A DNA stretch of 64,000 nt from CAVROP01 sp050008495 (GCA_050008495.1 JBEKMN010000008.1:13909-77908); one strand, 5' to 3'. Counted from the first letter of the stretch, positions 16,317 to 25,573 are shown. The notes: generated by a model not told the origin, from the letters alone. Numbers and translations: made by a program.

Positions 16317-19163
16317 ATGGTCAATCGTCGTGAGTTCGTTACGCTGCTTGGCCTGGGCGCATCAACGGGTATGCGCCCGTTGCAGTTGGCGGGCGCGAGC
16401 GGGAGCGGCCAAGCGCGGTCGGAGGGTGGGCCTGCCAACGTGGCGAAGCCGTACGGCTCAGGCTACTTTGGCGAATGGATTACCGATCAACACGGCCTGC
16501 CGGCCTATCGCTACACCTGCAATCAAGCGGCCGACCCCAAGGCCCGGACGCCCGTCCATCCGGAGTGGCGATCTCCCACCGACCACACGCATCAAGTGGG
16601 TAATGATCGTCTGGTGGCGGCGGTCTCCAACTACGGCTATGTCCAGGTGCGGCAGGACGAGGGCGCGCCGAAATTCCTCAACGATTATTCGCCCAAGGAC
16701 CATCGCTACGGCGCCGGCATCGGATACCTCACCGACGGAGTGCGCGTGCTCAGCACTTACTACCCCGGGGGCGGCGATTCCTACCAGCGCATCTTCGGCG
16801 CCGGCTACCTCAGGAAAACTGTCACGGGGAGCGGATATGGTGTAGACCAGGTCATCTTCGCCCCCTTCGGCGACGATCCGGTTTTGATTTCTCAGGTCGC
16901 TGTTACCAATCATGGCAATAAGCCGGCGAAGGTCCGCTGGGTCGAATACTGGGGCTGCCACAATTATCAGTTCTCCTACCGGTCTCTTATGGAAGCGCCG
17001 GCGGTTGGCGGAATGGTTAAGGCCCCGGCGTTGCGGCGCGAGTTTTGCGAGCGATTTTCGCACCAGTTCCAGATCGTCGAGAATGGCGCCGGATTGAGCG
17101 AGAGCCAGAAGTTTCTGGGGCGGACTCCGCAGGAAGAACAAATCTGGCACGGGCTTCAGGCTTACCTGAAGACCAATCCGACGACTTTCTTCGGGCCCCC
17201 TATGCCCGAGCTTGCGGCGGACGCGTCGATGGACGATTTGAATCCTCCCCCAACGTTCCTCGTTTCCCTGGATGCGCCCGCGGATGGCTTCTCGACCAAC
17301 GGAACAGCGTTTTTCGGCTCGGGTGGCGTTGGGCACCCTTCCCGGCTGGCCAACAAGCTTGGCAACGACCTCACCTCGACGGGCCCGGAGAGCGCTTTGC
17401 TCCTGGAACGCGTTCTGGATCTGGGACCTGGCGAAACCCGGACGATCTACTTTATGTACGGATACCTGCCGGAGGGATTCGAACTTAGAGGGCTGGTGAC
17501 GAAATACCAGGCCGAAGTGTCATCGCTTTGGGCGGCGTCCAGCGCCCGCTGGAAAGCGGACGGGCTTCGGTTCCGCGCCGCCTCCGAGCCTTGGGTGGAG
17601 CGAGAAATAACCTGGCACAACTATTACCTCCGCAGCAATCTCACTTACGACAGTTTCTTCCGCGAGCACGTCCTTTCCCAGGGCCACGTCTACCAGTACA
17701 TTTTTGGATTTCAGGGTGCGGCACGCGATCCGCTTCAGCACGCGTTGCCCTTCGTCTTCGACCGTCCGGAGATTGTACGGGAAGTCCTGCGCTACACGCT
17801 GAAGGAAATTCAGCCGGATGGCTCGATTCCCTATGGCATTGTGGGACGCGGCGTGCCGATGCCCAGCATCTTCCATCCCAGCGACCTCGAGCTGTGGCTG
17901 CTCTGGCTGGCCAGCGAATACGTGCTCGCCACGCGCGACAAGGCATTCTTACAAGAGAAGATTCCGACCTATCCGCAACACGAGGCGAAGTCAACCGACG
18001 CAACAGTGGGTGAGCGTCTGGGACGCTCCTACACTCATTTGGTTGAAGGCATCGGCGTGGGCGAGCACGGGCTGATGCGCCTCTTGCACGGAGACTGGAA
18101 TGACGCCGTGGTCGTGAGTCCCGTGCCTCCGCAGGAACTTCCGGAAGTCCGCGAGCACGGGGAAAGCGTCCTGAATGCGGCCATGGCTTGCTACGTCCTC
18201 GATTACTATGCGCGGCTGCTTGCCTACGTCGGGGATCGAGAGAAGGCCGCGCAAGCACGCGCCAAAGCTGCTGCCCAGCGGCAGGCGGTTCGCGCGCAGT
18301 GGGCCGGCCGATGGTTCCGCCGCGCCTGGCTGGATGCAAAGCTCGGTTGGCTCGGTGAGGACCAGCTATGGCTCGAGCCGCAACCCTGGGCTATTATCGG
18401 AGGCGCCGCCACGTCTGAGCAGAGCCGTATGTTGGCTGAAGTCATCGACGAATTGCTGCGCAAGCCGTCGCCCATCGGCGCCCTTCTGCAAAGCAAAGGC
18501 TTCGCACAGGACAACCTGCTGGGCAGCGCCGTCGGGACCATGACGAACGCCGGCATCTGGCCGTCGATCAATGGTACTTTGATCTGGGCACTGGCTATGG
18601 TGAACGGAGAGAAAGCCTGGGACGAGTGGAAAAAGAACACCCTTGCCGTTCACGCCGAAGCTTACCCCGAAGTCTGGTACGGCCTTTGGAGTGGCCCTGA
18701 CACTTACAACTCCGTACTTTCCAAGCATCCAGGGCAGACAATGTTTGCGGAGACCGATTCTGAGGGCAAGCCCAAACACGACCTTGGGGTAAACTGGACG
18801 GACTTTCCCGTCATGAACATGCATCCGCACGCCTGGCCCCTTTACAGCGCCGCCAAATTGCTCGGCCTGGAATTCCATGAAAGCGGCGTAAGATTTGCAC
18901 CCAGCCTCCCGTTGGCCGAATACGAGCTCACTTCGCCCCTGCTGGGCTTCAAGAAGACAGGGCATGGTTACAGCGGCTGGTATGCTCCGGTCGAAGCTGG
19001 AAGTTGGGAGATCGAGATTCGCCTCTCACAAGTTGAAGCATCAAGCCTGAAAACGGTGGAGATTAATGGGGTCCGCCGCGCGCTTCCGGGCCCTCCCGAA
19101 ACAGCGATACGCTTCAACGGTGAAAGCGAACCCGGCATGCCGCTTCGCTGGGAGATCGTGTAG
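16317..19163 (+). CDS. Exported GH94-type glycoside phosphorylase-like protein
   Basis: A 948-residue protein. The N-terminus NRREFVTLLGLGAS looks like a Tat signal (RRxF plus a hydrophobic stretch). An N-terminal beta-sandwich of the glycosyltransferase-36/GH94 type is followed by an (alpha/alpha)6 domain. It contains HGDWNDAVV (about residue 592), matching the GH94 DWND motif with its catalytic acid, and a C-terminal sandwich ending MPLRWEIV. GH94 enzymes phosphorolyse or synthesise beta-glucosides. They usually work in the cytoplasm, where phosphate and sugar phosphates are available, so export is unexpected. A hydrolytic relative is possible. GGAGG lies 9 nt before the ATG. The gene is divergent from the T6SS unit. 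Confidence 0.8.
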   Translation: MVNRREFVTLLGLGASTGMRPLQLAGASGSGQARSEGGPANVAKPYGSGYFGEWITDQHGLPAYRYTCNQAADPKARTPVHPEWRSPTDHTHQVGNDRLVAAVSNYGYVQVRQDEGAPKFLNDYSPKDHRYGAGIGYLTDGVRVLSTYYPGGGDSYQRIFGAGYLRKTVTGSGYGVDQVIFAPFGDDPVLISQVAVTNHGNKPAKVRWVEYWGCHNYQFSYRSLMEAPAVGGMVKAPALRREFCERFSHQFQIVENGAGLSESQKFLGRTPQEEQIWHGLQAYLKTNPTTFFGPPMPELAADASMDDLNPPPTFLVSLDAPADGFSTNGTAFFGSGGVGHPSRLANKLGNDLTSTGPESALLLERVLDLGPGETRTIYFMYGYLPEGFELRGLVTKYQAEVSSLWAASSARWKADGLRFRAASEPWVEREITWHNYYLRSNLTYDSFFREHVLSQGHVYQYIFGFQGAARDPLQHALPFVFDRPEIVREVLRYTLKEIQPDGSIPYGIVGRGVPMPSIFHPSDLELWLLWLASEYVLATRDKAFLQEKIPTYPQHEAKSTDATVGERLGRSYTHLVEGIGVGEHGLMRLLHGDWNDAVVVSPVPPQELPEVREHGESVLNAAMACYVLDYYARLLAYVGDREKAAQARAKAAAQRQAVRAQWAGRWFRRAWLDAKLGWLGEDQLWLEPQPWAIIGGAATSEQSRMLAEVIDELLRKPSPIGALLQSKGFAQDNLLGSAVGTMTNAGIWPSINGTLIWALAMVNGEKAWDEWKKNTLAVHAEAYPEVWYGLWSGPDTYNSVLSKHPGQTMFAETDSEGKPKHDLGVNWTDFPVMNMHPHAWPLYSAAKLLGLEFHESGVRFAPSLPLAEYELTSPLLGFKKTGHGYSGWYAPVEAGSWEIEIRLSQVEASSLKTVEINGVRRALPGPPETAIRFNGESEPGMPLRWEIV

Positions 19164-19186
19164 GGGCGGCCCTTGTGGCCGCCCCT
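19162..19186 (+). terminator. GGGGCGGCC hairpin at the end of the GH94-like gene
   Basis: AGGGGCGGCC (19162-19171) and GGCCGCCCCT (19177-19186) form a 10-bp stem that begins inside the stop codon. Identical arms occur at 38736-38760 after another gene, marking a dispersed element. There is no T-tract, so terminator activity is uncertain. Confidence 0.5.
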
Positions 19187-19213
19187 GGGAGTGGAGGCGT
19201 GGAAAGATCGTTT

Positions 19214-19276
19214 TCACCACAGAGGTGCAGAGACACAGAGGCACGGCTTTCTCAATCCTCAGTGCCTCTGTGGTGA
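19214..19276. repeat. CCACAGAGG inverted repeat between convergent genes
   Basis: CACCACAGAGG, followed by further cagagacacagagg units, pairs with CCTCTGTGGTG about 40 nt later. It lies between the convergent GH94-like and HEAT-repeat genes. Related copies are at 2329-2392 and 63405-63475. It may act as a bidirectional terminator or be a dispersed repeat remnant. Confidence 0.6.
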
Positions 19277-19291
19277 GGAAGGTCTTGGTGT

Positions 19292-20461
19292 TTAATGCGA
19301 CAGGACTTCTTCGAAGAAGGCCAACGCGCGCGGGTCATGCGACTGGCCAAGCCAGAACATGGCCTGCTTGCGCACCACTCCGTTGGTGTTCGTCTTTGCT
19401 ACCTGGATCAGGAGGGGCACGCCTTCATCCTTGGGAAGTTGGCTGAGCGCGAAGACAGCGCGTTTCTTCACGTCGGTCTCCGGGTCTTTTTCGATGGCCT
19501 CGGTGATGGTGGCCTCGGCTTTCTTGCCGGCCTTTTGCGCCAGCCAGAACAACGCCTGGCCTCGCACGTGGGCGCTGGAGTCGTGATGGGCGACGCCGAT
19601 GATGGCGTCCACGGCCTCGGGTTCTTTGCTGACGTAGAGGGCAAAAACGGCCTTCTCGCGGAAGTGCTCGTCCGCATCGTCCCGCAGCACCAAACGAGTG
19701 AGAGCTTCATAGCCCTGCCGCCCCCGTGCCGCTCCCAGCCAGAAGGCCGCGTGCTCGCGCACGCGTTCCGGCTGGCCGTTCGCGGCGAAACCCTCCAGCG
19801 CGCGCTCGGCGGAGTTGTCCCCGTGAAAGGCGATGGCTGAGAGGGCCGAATTTCCGAGGTGATTGTCGTCGTCGCTCTCGCCTTCTGCGCTTGCCCCTCC
19901 AGCCGTCACGAAAGTGCTAAGCCACGCCACGCTCTCTGCCGGTCGTACTGCCGTCAGCCAGATCAGCGGTAGTCCGCCCGCATCAAGCTCGCACTCAGGA
20001 GAGAAGGTCCGGATCTTCTGAATTCTTCCCGCTTCCGCTCGGTAGAGCACCAGAAAAGTGGGCGGAGACTCCAGTTGGACGGTCTTTATCTCGCCCGTCT
20101 TTATCGACTGGCCTCCCTCCTCACCCTGCCGGCTCTCCAGCCGGCACCGGCCGCACTCCCCATCTGAGAAGTCTCCGATGGATCCGTTGCAGCACATCTG
20201 ATGCTTCCCGGGGACAACCGGCATGGCGTAGCCGATCCAAGCCGGACCGCTTTCACCCGTTTGGATCGAGTGGAAAGCGCTCGCCAGTCCCGCGGCTGCG
20301 GATGCGGTGCGCATCCTGGCATTAATCACCTGCGGCTCCTGCGCCGCGGCGTGCAGACATCCCACGGCGAGAAGCAAACAGTAAGCCGCGGAAACTCGAC
20401 CACTCTCTACCTTTGACGGTGAACTCGTTCGCGTCATCTTCATGTTGATCTCCGGTCTCAA
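19292..20461 (-). CDS. Secreted HEAT-repeat protein
   Basis: A 389-residue protein with an N-terminal basic/hydrophobic segment (AAYCLLLAVGCLHAAAQ) that resembles a signal peptide. The C-terminal half contains about four helical repeats of HEAT/PBS-lyase type (FREKAVFALYVSKEPEAVDA, HVRGQALFWLAQKAGKKAEA, DVKKRAVFALSQLPKDEGVP, VVRKQAMFWLGQSHDPRA). Such scaffolds bind proteins. It is the last gene of the sigma/anti-sigma operon and lies 10 nt after the other HEAT-repeat gene. A periplasmic partner-binding role in the same response is inferred. Confidence 0.75.
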   Translation of the reverse strand: MRPEINMKMTRTSSPSKVESGRVSAAYCLLLAVGCLHAAAQEPQVINARMRTASAAAGLASAFHSIQTGESGPAWIGYAMPVVPGKHQMCCNGSIGDFSDGECGRCRLESRQGEEGGQSIKTGEIKTVQLESPPTFLVLYRAEAGRIQKIRTFSPECELDAGGLPLIWLTAVRPAESVAWLSTFVTAGGASAEGESDDDNHLGNSALSAIAFHGDNSAERALEGFAANGQPERVREHAAFWLGAARGRQGYEALTRLVLRDDADEHFREKAVFALYVSKEPEAVDAIIGVAHHDSSAHVRGQALFWLAQKAGKKAEATITEAIEKDPETDVKKRAVFALSQLPKDEGVPLLIQVAKTNTNGVVRKQAMFWLGQSHDPRALAFFEEVLSH

Positions 20462-20471
20462 CTCCTCGACT

Positions 20472-21866
20472 TCACTTATTCAGCAGCTCCATCATGAAGT
20501 CCGTCGATTCCTTGCTGTGCATCAGCGACAGTTTCTGCACCGCCTCACGCTTCAGAGAATTGTCCTTTTCCTGCCGCGCGATTTGGATAAGCGGCTTGGC
20601 ATTCCCTTGCAGAAAGAAGGCTTGAATTACGCTGCGCTTGATTTCCGGATCCTTGTCGCTGTTATAAATTGAAGTGAGAGCATCCGCGGTCTTTTCTTTG
20701 CCCATCAGGCCGAGATTCCGCACGGACTGGCGGCGAAGCTCGGGGTCCTTCTCGGCGCGCGCGAACTCCAGCGTGTGCTCGACGTCGCCGCTGATGAACA
20801 TCCCTTGCAAGATGTTCCGCTTGACCTCAACGGAAGTCTCATTCTGGTAGAGCTGGTAGAGTTCCGCCCGCGCCCCCATTACACCCAGTTGCTTCACGGC
20901 CTCCGCGCGCAACTGGGGCGACTGTTCGCTTTTCGCCACTTCCAGCAGGCGCTGCTTTTCGCCGCCCACCATGAAGCTCTGCAAGATGGCGCGTTTCACT
21001 TCCATGTCATGCGACGACTTGTAGATCTCTTCCAGCGCGGCGCGGCTTTCTTTGCCGCCAAAGAGGCCGAGGTCGCGGAGCGCCTTCATTTGCAGCTCAG
21101 GATTGCGGCTGCCGCTGGCGATGTGAGCCACGATCTCGCGCGCCTTTGGCGATCCGCTCTGGCTGAGGACGAACAGCGCCCGCTCCTTGAGGTTGAGCGG
21201 CTGGGGTCCATTGAGGAACTTCTCGAGCATGGGCAGTGCCTGCTCGGGATCGCTGCCCATCAGGCTGTTGATGGCGATCAGCTTCAAATCTTCATTGCCT
21301 TCGGCGTCAGGCGACACGCTCTGCCCGGACGACTGCCGCACTTCAACCTCGAGTGCTTTGGCGTCGTCCAGCCACCGGCTTTGAGGAAAAGTGCGGCGCA
21401 GAGTTTCGAGCGCCTCGAGTGCATCGGACCGCTGCCCGAGCCGATTCTCCGCGTAGGCCTTCCAGTACAGCGCTCCTTCGGCGTGGGCACCGTGCTGGGA
21501 GATGATCGTGTTGAGCTTTTCGATCGCCGATTGCAGTTTGCCGCTGTCGATTTGCTCCTCGGCTTGCTCGTAGAGACCGTGCTCACGATCAATCTGCTCC
21601 TGGGCACGGTCGCGTACCTCTTGCTCCCGGTCTCGCTTTTCCTGCTCTCGATCGCGCGCTTCTTGCTCACGGTCGCGCTGCTCCTGCTCGCGGTCCTGAG
21701 CATCTTGGTCCGCCACCGAGGTCATCGCGCTCATCTGCGAATCCTGGTTATTTGCCTGCTCTTGCAGAGGCGAACCCCATGCAGCGCGTGGCGCCGTCGC
21801 CAAGATTGCGCTGGCGACGATTACTGCCCAGGTCAAACTCAATAAAGTTCTATTAGTCCCGGTCAT
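20472..21866 (-). CDS. Secreted coiled-coil and HEAT-repeat protein
   Basis: A 464-residue protein with an N-terminal hydrophobic segment (LSLTWAVIVASAILATAPRAAW), probably a signal peptide. Residues about 53-90 are five to six near-exact heptads of the form DREQExR, predicting a charged rigid helix. A TPR-like stretch follows (SGKLQSAIEKLNTIISQ), then about seven HEAT-like repeats to the C-terminus (for example ELRRQSVRNLGLMGKEKTAD). The DNA of the heptads is itself repetitive, which allows length change by recombination. It is co-oriented with the anti-sigma factor gene upstream and the shorter HEAT gene downstream. Confidence 0.75.
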   Translation of the reverse strand: MTGTNRTLLSLTWAVIVASAILATAPRAAWGSPLQEQANNQDSQMSAMTSVADQDAQDREQEQRDREQEARDREQEKRDREQEVRDRAQEQIDREHGLYEQAEEQIDSGKLQSAIEKLNTIISQHGAHAEGALYWKAYAENRLGQRSDALEALETLRRTFPQSRWLDDAKALEVEVRQSSGQSVSPDAEGNEDLKLIAINSLMGSDPEQALPMLEKFLNGPQPLNLKERALFVLSQSGSPKAREIVAHIASGSRNPELQMKALRDLGLFGGKESRAALEEIYKSSHDMEVKRAILQSFMVGGEKQRLLEVAKSEQSPQLRAEAVKQLGVMGARAELYQLYQNETSVEVKRNILQGMFISGDVEHTLEFARAEKDPELRRQSVRNLGLMGKEKTADALTSIYNSDKDPEIKRSVIQAFFLQGNAKPLIQIARQEKDNSLKREAVQKLSLMHSKESTDFMMELLNK

Positions 21867-21920
21867 CCTTTTCCTCCTGGCGGCTACCCGTCGTTCCCTG
21901 AATGCGGGCGAAGCCCGCCC

Positions 21921-22733
21921 CTAGGACCCCCGCCGGCTCAAGTCTTCTATCGACTTCTTTTCTCTTTCATGCACCTGCGAATCGACAACTCGCACCTTGA
22001 AAAGGATTCCCTGCGCCTCCACGCGCCGGCGGAGATCTTCGAATTCCGGCGAGGAAAGTTTGGAGGGGCTGTGGGCGATCTCAATCAAGGTTCGCTCCAG
22101 TTCGTCGAGCAGGTTTGCGACCCCCGCCTCGCCCGCGCGCTCCGCCGTGAGCCGGTACAAGCGGTTGGCTGCTACCAGGTCCTCCGCGCGCTCACGCTCA
22201 GCGGAGATGTCCACCATCCGTTGCGGGCGGGTATTGACCAATTCCACCAGCACCATCTGTGAACGCTCCAGATGATCGCCCACGGCCAGGAGCAAAATAC
22301 GATCCCGCGACTGCGCTGAAACCGGCTGAAGCACTACCTGCTGCACCGTCCGCGGCCGGGCCGGCCAGAACCGCCCCGCGAAAAACGCCCCAACCACGAG
22401 CGCGGCGACCAGCGCCACCGCGCCGGCGGGCGCCAGGAATCGTGGGGCCCGGAAACCGCCCAAGAAGCGCTGCCAGAACGTCTCCGGGGCAGCAGCTTCG
22501 AGGTGTGGAACGAGACGCCGCCAGACCTTTGCCTCGAAGTCATCGCCTGGCTCAGGTGACTCGATCACATCCGCCGCCGCTAGAACCGCCTGCAAGCGCT
22601 GGTAACGCGCGCGGCAGGATTCACAGACTGCCAGATGTTCCGCTAAACTGGCCCGCGGCGGCCCTCCGGCTTCGGCGTAATGGTAGAGCATCAATTCTTC
22701 TTCACTCGCATGTTTCACGTTCCGCACCTTCAC
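21921..22733 (-). CDS. Transmembrane zinc-finger anti-sigma factor
   Basis: A 270-residue protein with an N-terminal zf-HC2/ZAS-type module (HLAVCESCRARYQRL; H-x3-C-x2-C) and one transmembrane segment (FLAPAGAVALVAALVVGAFFAGRF). A periplasmic helical domain rich in charged residues follows. ZAS anti-sigma factors hold the adjacent ECF sigma inactive until an envelope signal arrives. It lies 184 nt downstream of the ECF sigma gene on the same strand, with a repeat element between them. The signal and proteolysis route are unknown. Confidence 0.85.
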   Translation of the reverse strand: MKVRNVKHASEEELMLYHYAEAGGPPRASLAEHLAVCESCRARYQRLQAVLAAADVIESPEPGDDFEAKVWRRLVPHLEAAAPETFWQRFLGGFRAPRFLAPAGAVALVAALVVGAFFAGRFWPARPRTVQQVVLQPVSAQSRDRILLLAVGDHLERSQMVLVELVNTRPQRMVDISAERERAEDLVAANRLYRLTAERAGEAGVANLLDELERTLIEIAHSPSKLSSPEFEDLRRRVEAQGILFKVRVVDSQVHEREKKSIEDLSRRGS

Positions 22734-22751
22734 AAGCTTGATTGCTGCCCT

Positions 22752-22915
22752 CTACCCCTGAGGGAGAGGGTCTCGAACCCAGTGCGCGCCCTCTCGCCCT
22801 TGGCGGCGACGATCTCGAGCCCGGTCATTGCCCTCTCCCCGTTGGGGGAGAGGGTGGACCACGACGGCGCTTTCATCAGCCGTCCCGGGCTGGGTGAGGG
22901 GGTCCACGGTCCCCG
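22752..22915. repeat. REP-like CCCTCTCC...GGAGAGGG element between sigma and anti-sigma genes
   Basis: This contains CCCCTGAGGGAGAGGG, CCCTCTCCCCGTTGGGGGAG and a following block (CGACGGCGCTTTCATCAGCC). That block recurs with few changes at 33.84-33.89 kb and, reversed, at 59.95-60.02 kb. The conserved non-palindromic tail shows a true dispersed repeat, not just chance GC hairpins. Confidence 0.75.
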
Positions 22916-22917
22916 AC

Positions 22918-23526
22918 CTAAACTCCCGCGCTACGCTGCTGGCCGACCACGGCACCCTTGACCAGCGGCTCCAATTCCTTCCGCAGTTTCTGAACGGCTC
23001 GGTAAATGCTGTTCTTAGTGGCGCTCGCCTTGAGGCCCAGCACGCTGCCAATTTCTTCAATGGGCATCCCCTCGTAGTGGCGCATCACGAACGCGGCACG
23101 GACCTGGGGGCTCATTTCGGCCAGCACGCTCTCCATTTTGTGCTTCAATTCGCCACTCAGCAGGATGCGATCCGGCGCGGGCTCGGCCGCAGGCAACTGT
23201 GCGATTCTTTCCGCGCCGTCTTCGTCACTGCCCATGGGTTGCTCCACCTGTTCGTACCGCCCCAACTTGCGCGTCAGATCGAGGGCCACGTTCACCGCGA
23301 TGCGGAAGATCCAGGTGCCGAAGCTGGAACGCGATTCGAATTGTCGCAGCCGCCGGTAGGCCCGCAGGAAAGTTTCCTGTACCACATCCTCGGCGTCTTG
23401 CTCGTTTCGCGTCATGCGATATGCCAGACGAAAGACCTTGCGGCTGTATCGATCGACGAGGACACGAAAGGCCTCTGTCTCCCCGGCGCATGCTCGCGCC
23501 ACTGCCGCTGCGTCGCTCTCGTCCAT
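22918..23526 (-). CDS. ECF RNA polymerase sigma factor
   Basis: Start chosen at ATG 23526 (MDESDAAAVARACAGETEAF), preceded by AAAGGTG; the longer ORF to 23598 runs into simple-repeat DNA. It gives 202 residues with sigma region 2 (RLAYRMTRNEQDAEDVVQET, TWIFRIAVNVALD) and region 4 (RAAFVMRHYEGMPIEEIGSV). It is RpoE/SigW-like and first in an operon with a membrane anti-sigma factor and two exported HEAT-repeat proteins. These sigma factors usually control their own promoter, but I cannot point to a clear site. Confidence 0.92.
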   Translation of the reverse strand: MDESDAAAVARACAGETEAFRVLVDRYSRKVFRLAYRMTRNEQDAEDVVQETFLRAYRRLRQFESRSSFGTWIFRIAVNVALDLTRKLGRYEQVEQPMGSDEDGAERIAQLPAAEPAPDRILLSGELKHKMESVLAEMSPQVRAAFVMRHYEGMPIEEIGSVLGLKASATKNSIYRAVQKLRKELEPLVKGAVVGQQRSAGV

Positions 23527-23576
23527 TCGCACCTTTAGACTGGGATCCTCGTGCACGGTTAGGCCCGTTGACAGAA

Positions 23577-23716
23577 AAAGTTGAAAGTCAAGAGTCAAGA
23601 GTCGAAAGTTAAAAGCGTAAGGCAGGAACTGAGGGGCCTCAAGTCTCTGCGACCTTCGAACTCACGACCGTCTCGTTCTCGACTCTGGACTCTTGACTCT
23701 CGACTCTTGACTGCCC
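23577..23716. repeat. Short-period GTCAAGA repeats in inverted arms
   Basis: GAAAGTCAAGAGTCAAGAGT near 23583 faces its complement (CTCTTGACTCTCGACTCTTG) near 23691, about 90 nt apart. It sits in the divergent gap between the sigma factor and the M28 peptidase genes. The same kind of arms recur at 25.97/26.06 kb. Transcribed, they would form a long imperfect hairpin. Confidence 0.6.
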
Positions 23717-23785
23717 CTTGCATCTCCCGGCTCAGTCGGGTACTCTCAGGGACTATTTCTTTCGCGTGGAGGCGCAACCATTCCC

Positions 23786-25573
23786 ATGAAAATCCGACCA
23801 AGAAATTACAGTATAGTGGCCGCAGGACTCGCCGCAGCCACAATTCTACTTCTCGCCGGCAGTCTCTTTGGCGCAAAGAAACCGAAGCCGGCTCCGCCCA
23901 GCGAGCCTGCGGCTCCCGTAGTGGTGAAGCCGGAGATCCCGGACCTCGAATTCATCACGCGCTTGCGCGATGAAGAATTCAACCACGGCGAGGTGATGGA
24001 CATCATGAGTTACATCACCGACGATATAGGCCCCCGCCTCACGGGCTCGCCGAATATGAAGAAGGCCAACGAGTGGACGCGCGACCAGTTCGCCAAATGG
24101 GGCATGGTCAACGCCCACGTGGAGCCCTGGGGCACTTTCGGCCGCGGTTGGGCTTACCAACTCTGCGAGGTCCGCATGGTCTCGCCGGATTACATGCAAT
24201 TCCTTGCTCTGCCGGAAGCCTGGACGCCGGGAACGAACGGCCCGATCCGGGGCGAGGTGGTGCAATTGGTGGCTACAACCTCCGCCGACCTCGAGCAGTA
24301 CAAGGGCAAACTGGCAGGCAAGATTGTGCTGATCGGCGACCCGCGCACACCCGAACCTATCGAGAAGCCGATGTTCCAACGCATCGACGATGCCGAAATG
24401 GCGAAGCTCGCGCTGTTTCAGATTCCCGGCGGCGGACCCGGCGGGCCTGGCGGCCCCAACCCCGCCATGCGGCAGCAATTCATGCAGCGCTTTCGCTTCC
24501 AGCGTGATTTGGTAAAGTTCCTCACCGATGAGCACGTAGCCGCCACGCTGGATCTCACCCGGCAACCCGGCCAGGACGGCACGATCTTTGTCCAGTCGGG
24601 AGGAAGCTACGATAAGGGCAAGACGATCGCGTTCCCGCGTATCACGGTCGCGGTCGAGCACTACGGCCGCATGGTGCGCCTGCTGGCCAAGAAGGTGCCG
24701 GTGCAGGTGGAGCTCAACGTCGAAACCCAGTTCTATGACGATGATGACAAGGGCTACGATACCCTCGCGGAGATCCCTGGTGTTGATCCCAAGCTCAAAG
24801 AGCAACTGGTGATGCTCGGCGGGCATCTCGACTCCTGGCACGGCGGCGAAGGCGCCACCGATAACGGCGCGGGAAGCGCTGTAGCGATGGAGGCCGTGCG
24901 GTTGCTGACAAAGCTCCGTGTACAGCCGCGCAGGACGGTTCGCGTGGCGCTCTGGTCGGGCGAGGAAGAGGGCCTTCTGGGCTCGCGCGGATATGTGAAG
25001 AACCACTTCGGCGGGCGTCCGGAGCCCCCTCCTTCCCGGGACGACAACACCCCCTCGTTTATGCGCCCGCCCAGAGGTCCGCTGGAGTTGAAACCGGAAC
25101 AGAAACTGGTCTCCGCGTACTTCAACCTGGACAACGGTACCGGCAAGGTGCGCGGCGTTTACCTTCAGGGCAACGAACTTGTCTCAGCAATGTTTCAGAA
25201 ATGGATGGAACCCTTCCGCGACCTTGGCATGACCACTCTCACCATGCGGAACACGGGAGGCACCGACCATCTTTCTTTCGACGCGGTGGGCATCCCCGGC
25301 TTCCAGTTTATCCAGGACCCGATGGACTACGACACTCTGACCCATCACTCGAACCTGGACGTCTACGAGCACATCCGCGCCGAAGACCTCAAGCAGGCTG
25401 CGGTGATTGAGGCCTGCTTCGTTTACAACGCCGCCATGCTCGACGAGATGCTGCCCAGGAAACCGATTCGGCCCGAAGAATTCGAGCCGCCTAAGCCACC
25501 GGAGGGCGGAGCGCCGGCTAACCCTGTCAGCTCGAACACGCCCCCCACCGCAGGACAACCTGCGGCGCAGTAG
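23786..25573 (+). CDS. Secreted M28-family zinc aminopeptidase
   Basis: A 595-residue protein with an N-terminal signal or membrane segment (AAGLAAATILLLAGSLFGAK), then the M28 fold. Zinc-ligand motifs seen: GGHLDSWHGGEGATDNGAG (His and Asp), SGEEEGLLGSRGY (catalytic and ligand Glu), NTGGTDHLSFDAVGIP (Asp) and a late LTHHSNLDVYE (His). A PA-like insert (LEQYKGKLAGKIVLIGDPR) is present. These enzymes release N-terminal amino acids outside the cytoplasm. A Gly/Pro-rich loop (GGGPGGPGGPNP) is unusual. The C-terminal 30 residues are proline-rich. Confidence 0.9.
   Translation: MKIRPRNYSIVAAGLAAATILLLAGSLFGAKKPKPAPPSEPAAPVVVKPEIPDLEFITRLRDEEFNHGEVMDIMSYITDDIGPRLTGSPNMKKANEWTRDQFAKWGMVNAHVEPWGTFGRGWAYQLCEVRMVSPDYMQFLALPEAWTPGTNGPIRGEVVQLVATTSADLEQYKGKLAGKIVLIGDPRTPEPIEKPMFQRIDDAEMAKLALFQIPGGGPGGPGGPNPAMRQQFMQRFRFQRDLVKFLTDEHVAATLDLTRQPGQDGTIFVQSGGSYDKGKTIAFPRITVAVEHYGRMVRLLAKKVPVQVELNVETQFYDDDDKGYDTLAEIPGVDPKLKEQLVMLGGHLDSWHGGEGATDNGAGSAVAMEAVRLLTKLRVQPRRTVRVALWSGEEEGLLGSRGYVKNHFGGRPEPPPSRDDNTPSFMRPPRGPLELKPEQKLVSAYFNLDNGTGKVRGVYLQGNELVSAMFQKWMEPFRDLGMTTLTMRNTGGTDHLSFDAVGIPGFQFIQDPMDYDTLTHHSNLDVYEHIRAEDLKQAAVIEACFVYNAAMLDEMLPRKPIRPEEFEPPKPPEGGAPANPVSSNTPPTAGQPAAQ

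Noticed and set aside
20775..21845. 356-codon plus-strand ORF opposite the HEAT-repeat gene
   Set aside because: Leu-rich composition arises from the complement of repetitive Glu/Arg codons; no independent support.
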